A stretch of 64,000 nucleotides of DNA, taken from positions 262,150 through 326,149 of the forward strand of contig NZ_BMIB01000005.1 of NCBI RefSeq assembly GCF_014641615.1, in the 5' to 3' direction. The position numbers were made by a program, and so were the translations under genes. The stretch comes from Filimonas zeae (GTDB lineage Bacteria; Bacteroidota; Bacteroidia; Chitinophagales; Chitinophagaceae). Below are positions 22,601 through 28,809 of this stretch, piece after piece; the first letter of the stretch is position 1, and every line of letters starts with the position of its first letter. The notes beneath the pieces were generated by a model. It searched no databases. It was not told where the DNA came from and saw only the letters and a program-made list of their open reading frames with translations.

Positions 22601-22612
22601 CAAAGCAGTCAT
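13646..22612 (-). CDS. Giant modular secreted protein (2988 aa): three Ig/beta-helix modules, IgGFc-binding-like domain, PKD, FN3-like, CHU_C
   Basis: A signal peptide (~1-33, ending VRVHAQ) precedes a jelly-roll-like region (~34-225). Then come three tandem modules, each an Ig-like unit (LTYQWQSSAD, QTYQWQYASS, QTYVWQDSAV) and a right-handed beta-helix opening with a shared motif near residues 322, 891 and 1458 (GTFTINKDAP, GTYTLNQLAP, GVYTIDRSGA). Each module also has YNEQ and a 'D(I/M)GAYE/DIGVYE' closing motif. A domain like the N-terminus of the next gene follows (~2090-2560; RFWVGYGHNSF, AFAHIYGLASSGAS). The tail has a PKD unit (~2644, WQWNFDDN), an Ig-like and an FN3-like unit, and a type B sorting domain (~2903-2988; PNSFSPNGDGVND, FNQWGQKVF). 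Surface or secreted location through the type IX system follows from the family; function is not known. Confidence 0.9.
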   Translation of the reverse strand: MTALRKVFISAIGRNVILLFCFVCMSIVRVHAQKDIVIGTGTNSNEDWTLPCPLQDANQAGRAQYLYLASELKAAGMDSGFINALSFQIIKTVSGKDALLEQLAIKIGTTTVASLDLSSWIEGATQVYGAVDYTPVPGKNIFTFSKPFLWNGRDNIVVEICNGEPNNNSVSTRNPFVTWTTDLDFVASHSYGNSGSGNLCNTTVTDAYGNSNYRPNIVFEFTPAVLCAGTPVAGSALTSAGSVCAGGVFRLSLQGNTVASGLTYQWQSSADHVNWVNIAGAASYSVVTSQTASLSYRAVVTCTASGAVAQSVPVSVYSPAAVSGTFTINKDAPAGGGNFRSFNDAYNFIRCGIGGNVVFNVTSTSGSYNEQLILEKIPGTSATKTVTFNGNGQAIEFTSSNSDERAVVKLNGASHIRLNNLVIHATAANEWEYGYGVHLLNNADSNTISNCSITTDTLTSSDHFAGVVINGSASDLLSNNDSDCDSNTVRNNIITGGYGGIVLKGYNTATNKRNLFTDNTIREFYRMGVYVSITFSTVVEGNTFTREYRKENSWEVFGMLVEQLSTFMRINGNTFTRLNGASADVAGNIYGIYFAYVETLAGYDNIISNNLMYQLGEGTNVYGLYNSQSGNVGYYHNTISLDGSANAAMSYSVIRGAYFEGGMASVVFNNNMVTISGSGPGNKLCIDVRQQGAGVAARRNNYYYPPGTAGITNIGFYNGVYYASLLDWQSKGGVETESFFVNPFYTNLAGGNLTPLNAAIDNKGLYTSLAPADIAAVTRNISTPDIGVYESTPPLCTSPPTAGKAALSKDTACSGELVLLGLEGYSIGSSQTYQWQYASSAAGPYTNFGQAMTGPDTAIRATGNTYYRMAVTCSGLTAYSDTVHLVTRNVLPGGTYTLNQLAPVGTVDFNSFTQVQAALACGIQDDVVIMVIAGSGVYNEQLVLGPVPGASADATVTFKGNGNTIQYGSYNPDNRAVIQLNGADFIIFDSLTVQVSSNSDYGYGVQLMNDADNNIFRRCSIQVPLDKADGYCGIVVNSSTNDALAEGESLCDGNVFEHNTITGGKTGIALVGSSDHPLLNNKVSGNLVTEFFEEGIRVQHATNGVVELNEITRPTRSDLSFSTHYAIVSGGNLSKLLINGNRIHNLFGGNELNNAGAFGIQTEYARTAAGEENVISNNLLYHLNGSGSWAAISNYISNHSLYYHNTVALDNVDNQTGSNAYGFVLLGDPEEVYIKNNIVAITHGGNGQKKAIFSYGDSKAVTFDYNDYYINAPGGISGIISRSGTDYTTLEQWKTVSLQDAHSIVIDPVFTNPATGNYQPAISPLDNTGTVVPVSKDILGVDRSTASADMGAYEINIPVCTTPPAAGVAAALPSSGICMGTVVQFNLTGNSTGGTQTYVWQDSAVNAKQWTNASEVQFTPAFKKEVMRSGYWRCRVVCGKDTSYSQAAKVQFNAAFPAGVYTIDRSGAGDFKTFGEAVAAMECGIEGAVTFKVKPGVYNEQVRMHRIFGASDSSRVTFQSDNGIAASVLLTYNTTETEKNYVLQLDSASFITYRNLQIQSVNIDYGRAIDLRNTAASDSIVNCVLGAVETTASNWDMAVLYSDNLLGDNNVIKGNTINNGAIGIYLNGNYMTKVRPVVIDSNFVKGAYMSGIYASYARYPVITRNSVLVKDSKSWGGYGIQLMNCDSAYRITDNTIRIEHTMEDKYGMYLVSCASTKTHAGRIERNKVLALHNNTGNLYGIYFMASPTAYVRNNVININTTGDNSYAIYDSESGNKYFNNTVQNSSASTADNYVGYFINSRDYYDIPELFNNIFSHTGGGKVFSITEREAINSDYNMLYTTGGVLGSFDYNDFTTLDEWRKAVLQEKNSIVYKPAITGEETLLPDIADAHVWAMHGRGVQLSANADDFNRQARPVKLEEGVPDLGAYEFMPSSVPPVCDAIPAVPAPGSRQVFMLGTDTVCAITWGAGAPEQIKMRRYSGVVPGGITAGRKYMYFYTNAEVTGGGADDFEMQQFYLDPWKGLIAKEADIRLGRTDASGGWLADSAGKVQTAENIISQTKLNYLARFTGLTDTVVRSVPEVYLPADTSNMGTRFWVGYGHNSFFDTPNEHEMVLYFSARDSANVTVRINGTTWERQYHITPGSNAVSDLIPKQGMLDARLVTEGWSDRGISIESDVPVAAFAHIYGLASSGASILLPVGTYGYEYYALGAPQKYSTANCYSWFYVVADHDSTLVEITPSCTTVGGHAANVPFNVLLNKGEVYQVLGALQPGSLELGYEVTGSKIKSIAGPTGKCYPVGVFSGTGRTSLSCDGQGTSGDNMLQQNFPYQAWGYKYLTAPAPSPYDPETPTDNLYRVLVKDPATKVMKNGVLLTGMDSKGYYEYYSHEADYIEADQPVMMAQYMLSDGACGVTYDYGDPEMVYLSPVEQGIKQATFYRTRNFRVRINYLVVTIPDEGLQTLLIDGSNAFDYSYAHPGLPGYTVVIKRWSARATAATVSSDVAFAAITYGLGEQESYAYSAGTMLRNLNPVPGFVNVYDSSGRNSAYTCAGTPFRFNLLLPVKPAEIVWGFGAVPQLSPGADSVQLNPVPLDSVMIGGRKLYRYTVQQSYAVTAAGTYTVPVVYKHPDIQSCNQTAGTSLVITVLDEPVCDFSVAYSGCMNDVASFTGSTTGVNGGAIHAWQWNFDDNTGAGVKDTVKQFVEPGIYEVKMKAIGADGCVADTMKRVQALPYAALNFVRDTVRVCAGEPALLEVKNPEAGIMYNWYDAASGGSLVTTGNSYTVTNVTGVVKLYVAAVKNGCASPREQATAIVLEKLVVPVVTVDSAGVNVLRFVWGSVPGAIAYEVSVDGGVSWITPSSGSSGLVHTMSVLRPGQEVSFLVKAKGASVCQDRQSEKTTAATLPDQVFIPNSFSPNGDGVNDIIRVYGFVVKEVTFMVFNQWGQKVFETRNQTQGWDGNWKGKPQPSGVYIYVCKLVLTDGSTQTKKGSINLVR

Positions 22613-22699
22613 TTTAATTAGTTTAATGGTTTTATCACATGCACTGTTGCCGGCATGCGATTACAACAAATTTTACTACTTAAAAAAACAAAGCATATC

Positions 22700-22731
22700 A
22701 CATTTAAGAATAGTAATAGTACATTTAAGAA
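22700..22731 (-). promoter_or_regulatory. Candidate AraC-type operator before the giant-gene pair
   Basis: Two copies of ACATTTAAGAA (22700-22710 and 22721-22731, plus-strand reading) are 21 bp apart, two helix turns. They lie 90-120 bp upstream of the giant gene's ATG, the second overlapping the end of the adjacent AraC gene. Direct repeats on one helix face are what AraC-family dimers bind. Binding by the neighbour is inference. Confidence 0.4.
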
Positions 22732-23540
22732 ACAGCATTCTGCCTGTTCTGCCGGAACTGCATAGGAGTAACACCGGCCTTTTTATAAAAGAAGCGGCTG
22801 AAATAAGATTTATCAAAACCCAGCTCATAAGCAATTTCAGTAATGCTTTTACTGGAGTTTGCCAAAAGCTCCTGTGCCTCTGCCTGTTTGCGCATATCAA
22901 TCAACTGCAATACACTTTTACCCATTACACGGGTGGTAATATAGTTTAACGAACGAAGTGAAACATTCAGCTGCTTTGAATAAAAATCTACCTTATGGTT
23001 ATGAGAAAAATTATCTTCCAGCAACATCATAAATGCTTTACAAGTCAGATAATCTTTCTCTTTACAATCCCCTCTGTTTCCCGTAGCCTTTCTTACAAAA
23101 TCAATTTTAGCCAGCAACGCCAGCAGCAGATACTGAATAGTGCGCTCGTTTGCATTGTTGCTTACGCACTCATAGCATATCATTTTAAACAATTGTGAAA
23201 CTGCCTCCTGTAAGGCAAATGAGGTTAGCGGAAGATTACAGGCATCAAAAAACGCCGCAAAGAGGCCCGCACTATGATGTGGCAAAAATCCTGTTTTAAA
23301 CCTTACCCTATAACCATGCACCCTTTCATCAGGCACAAACCTATCGTTTACACCCGGCGGTATATAAATAACAGCAGGCAGGCTCACCTGCCCGCCATAA
23401 AAGGCCGTATTCCTGGCTGCACCTCCTTGCTCCAGCAGTATTAGTTCTGTGTAGTCTCTCTCACCCTCCTGCAACATGGCTACGCCGGTACACGGCGCTC
23501 CGCACGGCATTAATTCGCCACACTCAAATAACGTATTCAT
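22725..23540 (-). CDS. AraC-family transcriptional regulator
   Basis: 271 residues. The C-terminal ~100 residues are an AraC two-helix-turn-helix domain (FYSKQLNVSLRSLNYITTRV ... SITEIAYELGFDKSYFSRFF ... GVTPMQFRQ). The N-terminal part has a cupin-like region (VIYIPPGVNDRFVP) that may sense a ligand. It is on the same strand as the giant secreted-protein genes and ends 112 bp before them, which makes it a good candidate for their regulator. No well-spaced promoter was found ahead of it. Confidence 0.92.
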   Translation of the reverse strand: MNTLFECGELMPCGAPCTGVAMLQEGERDYTELILLEQGGAARNTAFYGGQVSLPAVIYIPPGVNDRFVPDERVHGYRVRFKTGFLPHHSAGLFAAFFDACNLPLTSFALQEAVSQLFKMICYECVSNNANERTIQYLLLALLAKIDFVRKATGNRGDCKEKDYLTCKAFMMLLEDNFSHNHKVDFYSKQLNVSLRSLNYITTRVMGKSVLQLIDMRKQAEAQELLANSSKSITEIAYELGFDKSYFSRFFYKKAGVTPMQFRQNRQNAVS

Positions 23541-23936
23541 TGGTTAGTTCGGTTTTTCTCAATACGATTACTGTCTATAGTTGCACATACTTTTACAAGG
23601 CCATATCAATTAAGATATAGCAATCATTATTTTGTATGGCTTACAGGTAGTTGCACCAGGCAAGGGCAGAAAATAAACAGAACAGTTTTGGTGGTACGTT
23701 TCAACGGTCAGCGGTATTATTCCAAACACATTTCTTTAAAGCAAATCCATTTCCACAGCAGCAATCTCCGTTTTATTTCAATACAAAAACCAGTGGAAAA
23801 CCATTATATATTATATAGATGTATGAACATTGTTGCACTTTTCTGCAAGCGGATTGTACTTTTCATACACCTGCCATAAAAGAAGCAAAAAAACATATGC
23901 TTTCAAGCCCCTTTTATGACACAGACAATACAACTA
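23541..23936. other. AT-rich gap between two AraC genes
   Basis: 396 bp without a credible gene. It holds GTTGCAC three times on the plus strand (near 23580, 23650 and 23832) and an ATATC/GATAT inverted repeat near 23604-23621. These could belong to control of the regulator at 22725-23540, whose upstream region this is. No strong hairpin terminator for the AraC gene at 23937 is seen. Confidence 0.5.
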
Positions 23937-24857
23937 TCAGAACGCATGCTGTATTCTTTTAAAGCTGGAAAAACTCACGCCTGCTTCTTTCTTAAAAAAC
24001 TTACTAAAATGCGCCACATCATTATATCCCAGCTTATAGGAAATCTCTTTCAGGCTCATGCTATCCCAGTGTGCCTGTCGCTTCGCCTCCAGCACAATCC
24101 GTTGCCTGATATGATAGCCAGCAGTGTAACCAGATACTTTTTTCACTTTAATATTCAGATAGTTGGGTGCAATACTAAGCCTTTCAGCATAATCTGATAC
24201 CTTTTTCAGGGTAAGAAAATGCACATCAATCATTTCCAGAAACTTCGTTACCAGACTCACATCATTTTGCATGTCATTATCCTGTAACAGCGAATGATCT
24301 GCCAGGCGACTCAGTTGTATCAGAAACACTTTCAGCAGAGTGTGCATCATTTCATTCCTGAATTCAGATACGCTAAAGTATTCTTTCACCATGCTCTGCA
24401 GCAGTTGCATCAGTTCTGCTTTCACCTCATCATGCACTTCCATGGCAATCATACCATACGCCTTAAATACACCCGAATATAGCAAACGGGTAAGATCATC
24501 ATTCAAGGAACAGAAATCAGCAGTAAAGCTCAGCACCAATCCCTTAGCCGACATCAGGCTCTCAAACTGAAGCGACTGCCCCGGGTAAATACAATACACC
24601 GTACTACAGGTAACCACCTGCTCTTTCATATCTACCAAAAAACTACCACCCCCTTCTTCTACCCAGAAAATAAGAAAGCTATTCTCTTTTACCATGGATG
24701 TACGGCTTGCACAGCTCTGTGCAATGAAGGACGACAGGTCAAAAATGCGCATGGCGTTAGACTGCTCCCTACCCATTGTTGCTTCAACAGGCGCTTCTGT
24801 AGTATGTATGGTATTGCTCATGCTCTTATATAAGGCAATGAACCTGCCAACCGCCAA
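23937..24857 (-). CDS. AraC-family transcriptional regulator
   Basis: Up to 306 residues; ATG 24821 (MSNTIHTTEAP) is an alternative start giving 294. The C-terminal DNA-binding domain is clear (YAERLSIAPNYLNIKVKKVSG ... SLKEISYKLGYNDVAHFSKF ... GVSFSSFKRI). The N-terminal part is cupin-like (FLIFWVEEGGGSFLVDMKEQ, YCIYPGQSLQFE), as in ligand-sensing AraC proteins. It is a lone gene with a palindrome and direct repeats just upstream, suggesting self-regulation. Target genes are unknown. Confidence 0.92.
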   Translation of the reverse strand: MAVGRFIALYKSMSNTIHTTEAPVEATMGREQSNAMRIFDLSSFIAQSCASRTSMVKENSFLIFWVEEGGGSFLVDMKEQVVTCSTVYCIYPGQSLQFESLMSAKGLVLSFTADFCSLNDDLTRLLYSGVFKAYGMIAMEVHDEVKAELMQLLQSMVKEYFSVSEFRNEMMHTLLKVFLIQLSRLADHSLLQDNDMQNDVSLVTKFLEMIDVHFLTLKKVSDYAERLSIAPNYLNIKVKKVSGYTAGYHIRQRIVLEAKRQAHWDSMSLKEISYKLGYNDVAHFSKFFKKEAGVSFSSFKRIQHAF

Positions 24858-24892
24858 TTAATTAAATATCAAACAGTTGCAAAACAACCCCC

Positions 24893-24923
24893 AAAACTAC
24901 CGTACGATATATCGTAAAACTAC
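24893..24923 (-). promoter_or_regulatory. Palindrome with flanking direct repeats upstream of an AraC gene
   Basis: A perfect 14-bp palindrome TACGATATATCGTA (24903-24916) lies between two copies of AAAACTAC (24893-24900 and 24916-24923), 23 bp apart. It sits 36-66 bp before the upstream ATG of the AraC gene, a usual place for an operator. Confidence 0.45.
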
Positions 24924-25098
24924 GAAACAAGCCGCCAGCCCCCTATCTGCCCAATTAACCGATCACCTGATTACGGTATACAAACAGGCGCAGACAAATG
25001 CAATCCGCTGAAGGAATTGCCAAACGATATAAAACAAAAAGAGGCTGCATCATAATTGAATACACCCCCTTTCCGTTCATAAAAATCAGCAATGCCAG

Positions 25099-27039
25099 TT
25101 AAAAAGCCTTATCGCTCATATAAATTTTATTATCCAGATTCAGGTATAGCTTATTGTCCACCCCAAACCTCGCCCAGGTTTTGAAATAATTCACGCCATT
25201 ATACCGGTTCATATCAATCTCTCCTTCGGGCAGTTTCAGGTTGATGGCTGAAAAATCCAGTGGATTGCCCGGTCCTGAAACCACAAACTTACCTACACCA
25301 TAAGCAACATAATACCCGGAATTGCTGCCCGAAAATGGCAGGATAGAGCCAGCTGCGGAATAGGTACTGCCACCATCTGTAGTAAGGTAGGCTGCATTTT
25401 CACGCGCCGGATAATAGGCGAATCCGTTAAAAGGATTATAGTAAAATCCGGTAGTGCCTTTTGCCGCAGTAGCCAGCGGAATGCGGGTGGAAGCAGGGTC
25501 GTAGTTAGCAGCACGATTGGCCAGCTTATCAAAAACCGGGCTACCTAAAGACGCCTTAGTCCAGCTGTAATTTGCGTAAGCGCCTCCCACCCCGCCAAAA
25601 CCCAACTGAAAGTACACATGCACCCGACCTTTCAATTCTGTAAAATGCAAGGGCTCAGCAGACATAAAATTTCTCAGATTCAGCGGATCGTCTACCGCAA
25701 TAGTACTTGTTTGCCAGGTAGTACCGCCATCTTTTGATACATTCACAAATACATTTTCTATGGAGTAGATATCGCCATTGGATGCCACAAAAGCACCATC
25801 AGAAGATAGCCCTGTATGTTTCCATTGTCCGTTCTCCAGCAACAGCAGGGAAGGGTAAGCAGGGTTAAGCGCCGCCCCCATAACGGTACCTATGGGTGTA
25901 GCGTGGCGAACCGCACAAAACACTTTTCCATTGTTGTGGGGTGCCATGTTCAGAATTACGTTTTCATACTGCTGCGGCGCGCCAATGGCGGTATATTTTC
26001 CATTGGCATCTATAGCATACAGCCCCTTGCTCATAAGGCCGTTGGCGGCCGAAACAATGCCCGCTTTTGTTGCCTGCACACTCATGGCGCTAAACCCGGC
26101 GTAAGGGCCCGGTAAAGGCAACCGTTGCCAGGCGCTTCCACTGTACTTATGAAGGGCAGCCCCCTGCTTGCGGTTTTCGTAATCGAACCCCAGATTAGTG
26201 GAACCAGCGTATAACACACCTTGTTCATCCGTAGCAAACTTTTCAAAGGCGGGCAGTCCGGCAGTTTGAAAAGATACCGAACGGCTGGTCATAGTAGTAG
26301 TATTGACAATGGCAACACCACTGGCCCCCTGCATATACACATATCCATTATGGTCGTGGCTTACAGGGCTATAAATATCATTATAGCCAATGCTGGTTTT
26401 ATCTATATTGATATTTACATCCGTCCATGTTTTGCCTGCATCTATAGATTGATAGAACCTTCCACCACCCAGGTAAGAATACATCTTTCCATCGGGATGA
26501 ACCAGAAACCCAACAGCCAGGTTACCAGAGTAGTTGAAGCGATTTTGTGGAATGGCGGTGACCATCCAGGTTTTGCCATCGTCGGCACTTTTGTACACAC
26601 TCCCGTTAAAGGAACCGGCGTAAAAATTGCCATCCCTTCCAATGGTTACTTTAGGATAGTTAAGGTTGCCGGGCGCAATGGCTTCAGGGCTTCCTGAGCC
26701 ACTGTAACGCCTCAGCAGGTTTTGGTTATCAAAATAAACAATCACACCAGATTCAGATACGGCAGCATCCGCCGGCTGAAAAGCTCCCAGCTTTTCCCAT
26801 GTGGTACCATTACCGGCATAGGTTTGTCTGGTGGCATTTTCATCAATAACCGTTACAATAAAAGCATTGCCTTTACGGTTGGTGGCAAACCAGGTAATGA
26901 TGGCGGCCGATGAGCCCGCAGTACCTATACGGGTAAAATTTGTGGTTCCTGACTTTGCAGGATTACTATCAGCACCCGAATCTTTTTTGCACGATGCCAA
27001 AGCGAGCAGGCATAGAAATAACAGGCAGTATTGTTTCAT
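25099..27039 (-). CDS. Lipoprotein with BNR/sialidase-like propeller repeats
   Basis: 646 residues. The signal peptide ends in a lipobox (LLALASC, Cys at residue 17) followed by KKDSGAD, an acidic/lysine-rich start resembling lipoprotein export signals, so a surface position is possible. Repeats with Asp-box character are seen (SADDGKTWMVT, SIDAGKTWTDV, SKDGGTTWQTS, TTDGGSTYSAA), as in BNR propellers. No sialidase catalytic residues could be assigned, so an enzyme activity is not claimed. Its ATG is 12 bp after the stop of the secreted zinc-motif protein upstream, so the two form an operon. Confidence 0.88.
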   Translation of the reverse strand: MKQYCLLFLCLLALASCKKDSGADSNPAKSGTTNFTRIGTAGSSAAIITWFATNRKGNAFIVTVIDENATRQTYAGNGTTWEKLGAFQPADAAVSESGVIVYFDNQNLLRRYSGSGSPEAIAPGNLNYPKVTIGRDGNFYAGSFNGSVYKSADDGKTWMVTAIPQNRFNYSGNLAVGFLVHPDGKMYSYLGGGRFYQSIDAGKTWTDVNINIDKTSIGYNDIYSPVSHDHNGYVYMQGASGVAIVNTTTMTSRSVSFQTAGLPAFEKFATDEQGVLYAGSTNLGFDYENRKQGAALHKYSGSAWQRLPLPGPYAGFSAMSVQATKAGIVSAANGLMSKGLYAIDANGKYTAIGAPQQYENVILNMAPHNNGKVFCAVRHATPIGTVMGAALNPAYPSLLLLENGQWKHTGLSSDGAFVASNGDIYSIENVFVNVSKDGGTTWQTSTIAVDDPLNLRNFMSAEPLHFTELKGRVHVYFQLGFGGVGGAYANYSWTKASLGSPVFDKLANRAANYDPASTRIPLATAAKGTTGFYYNPFNGFAYYPARENAAYLTTDGGSTYSAAGSILPFSGSNSGYYVAYGVGKFVVSGPGNPLDFSAINLKLPEGEIDMNRYNGVNYFKTWARFGVDNKLYLNLDNKIYMSDKAF

Positions 27040-27051
27040 AAAAATTATTTA

Positions 27052-28620
27052 TTATCTCACTGAAAATCCAAGCCCCTTACAATCGCTGCAAATGCTTTTC
27101 CCAATTACATCTTTTGTGGTGGTAGTGGTAATCTGGTTATAGATCATCTTGCCCGTTTTCTCGGTAGTTACGCGGCTTACAGTAGCCATCATACCACTGT
27201 TATTACATCTGGCACAAGCGTTGGCAGACACCACGTCTGTAGCCGCAGGAATGAATGCAAAGGCATCCTCTTCTTTGTTAATACGCTCGTAATTGCCATG
27301 CCTGTCCTTTACAAATTTGATGACCGACCATTTTTTGGTGGTCTGGTTCTGATCCAGTACCACATACAGGCCATTGTAGGTTTTTACCAGCACGTTAAAC
27401 GGGATGGAATTAAGACGGGGCCGGTTAATTTTAGCCAGATACGCAGAGGAAGGCTGAATAAAGGCAGGGTTTACAAAAGCCAGCTGACCGTTATTGAGCG
27501 TCCAGAAAAATAAGGCTTCAGAGGGGCGTACATCCTGGCTCCAGTTTACAGGTAGCATCATTACTTTGCCCGCAGGTTCAGCTACCACCAGTTTGTAATT
27601 ATATCGCGTCAGGTTGCCCCAGGTGTCGTTTGCTAATGCACCATTAATATCCAGCTTTACACTATCCAGCAGTTTCAGTTCGCTGCCCGTCCACTCTTCT
27701 TTGCGCAGCATAGAGGTAGCGCCATCCAGTGTATAAAAGTATTTGCCCCATGCGGCAGACCAGCAACCTGGCGCATTGCCAACAGGCCGTTTCTGATCGT
27801 ATACCACCTGGCCATTTTCCATGTTAACAACCACCTTGTGAATGATGTATTTATTATCCACGTATTCCTTGTCCTGCCCCATACCATATTTTCCGGAAAA
27901 AGCAGTGAGAGATACAGGAGGCTTAAAATACAGCACCTCGCCATCAGCAGGCCGCAGGGTGGTAAAATCATTAAAAGCGCTGGGCCAAACCAGCAGGTTA
28001 CCTTCGTTCAGAAAAAAGCCGGTAGGGTTAATCCAGGAATCCCGGATATTAAACTCCTGTCCTTTACCAAAGGTGCGCAGGGTTTGCACCACCTCGCCGT
28101 TAGCCGGGTTTATAATACAAAGCTCCGCGGCGTTCATTTTAGGGTACATCAATCCCTTCACCTTTTTAACCGTCAGCTTTGCAGCCACCAGCAAATTACC
28201 ATCCGGCCGCTGACCGAGTATAAAGTATTTATCAGGCCACTGTATCTTGTTACTGGCATTCCGGCAGTCGGGGTAATACCACGACATATATTTCCGGTAT
28301 TTTACCCAGTCAGCATCTCCTTTATACCCATCATCATCTACAGCGTTACCGTAGATGCTCTTTTGATCGGGTGCCAGAACTACATTGGAGTACCTTATAC
28401 TAAGGGTACCCTGGCTTTGCCAGGTATAGTTGTCCAGGTTTAGAAAAATGCCCCATTTATCCCGGTTGTCATTCGTTTCATGCACACAAAGGGTTTTTCC
28501 ATCGGGAGACAGCAGATAATCCGGACTGGTATTAGTTACCATAAGGGTTCCGGTTTTGGGTTGGGCGCTGGCATTAAAAGCGCAAATAGCAGCAAGAATA
28601 AACAGCACTTTTGATTTCAT
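27052..28620 (-). CDS. Secreted propeller-like protein with a C-terminal DnaJ-like zinc motif
   Basis: 522 residues with a type I signal peptide (MKSKVLFILAAICAFNASAQ). Residues ~25-455 are beta-rich with propeller-like phrases (YLLSPDGKTLCVHE, VVLAPDQKSIYGN, ILGQRPDGNLLVA), which suggests a TolB/WD-like fold. The last ~60 residues contain CARCNNSG and CSDCKGLG, two CxxCxxxG motifs ~40 residues apart, like half of the DnaJ central zinc domain. Such a zinc motif on an exported protein is unusual. It is first in an operon with the BNR lipoprotein; a membrane-bound AraC regulator gene lies just upstream. Function not recognised. Confidence 0.8.
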   Translation of the reverse strand: MKSKVLFILAAICAFNASAQPKTGTLMVTNTSPDYLLSPDGKTLCVHETNDNRDKWGIFLNLDNYTWQSQGTLSIRYSNVVLAPDQKSIYGNAVDDDGYKGDADWVKYRKYMSWYYPDCRNASNKIQWPDKYFILGQRPDGNLLVAAKLTVKKVKGLMYPKMNAAELCIINPANGEVVQTLRTFGKGQEFNIRDSWINPTGFFLNEGNLLVWPSAFNDFTTLRPADGEVLYFKPPVSLTAFSGKYGMGQDKEYVDNKYIIHKVVVNMENGQVVYDQKRPVGNAPGCWSAAWGKYFYTLDGATSMLRKEEWTGSELKLLDSVKLDINGALANDTWGNLTRYNYKLVVAEPAGKVMMLPVNWSQDVRPSEALFFWTLNNGQLAFVNPAFIQPSSAYLAKINRPRLNSIPFNVLVKTYNGLYVVLDQNQTTKKWSVIKFVKDRHGNYERINKEEDAFAFIPAATDVVSANACARCNNSGMMATVSRVTTEKTGKMIYNQITTTTTKDVIGKSICSDCKGLGFSVR

Positions 28621-28720
28621 AAGGTGACTACAATTTTGCGCCTAAATTGCCGGGAAAGCCATTAACGGCATAATTAAGGCAATCTAACCTTACCAACCCT
28701 GTACTAACTGCTAAAAAAAG

Positions 28721-28740
28721 TAATGATAATCAATTCATTA
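28721..28740. promoter_or_regulatory. Inverted repeat upstream of the zinc-motif operon
   Basis: TAATGA and TCATTA separated by 8 bp, 101 bp before the ATG at 28620 and 70 bp after the membrane-bound AraC gene. A possible operator; the signal is short and AT-rich. Confidence 0.25.
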
Positions 28741-28809
28741 CAACTACTCAACCAACAACCGCCTCTTCCAGGCTAAACGGCACAGGAGTAGTTATCAGGC
28801 TTTGAAAGA

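Noticed and set aside
23688..23879. 63-residue open frame between two AraC genes
   Set aside because: No start context, no hydrophobic or family pattern, AT-rich intergenic composition.
25099..27039. Sialidase enzyme
   Set aside because: Asp-box repeats are present but the arginine triad and catalytic Tyr/Glu could not be assigned, so only a propeller lipoprotein is reported.
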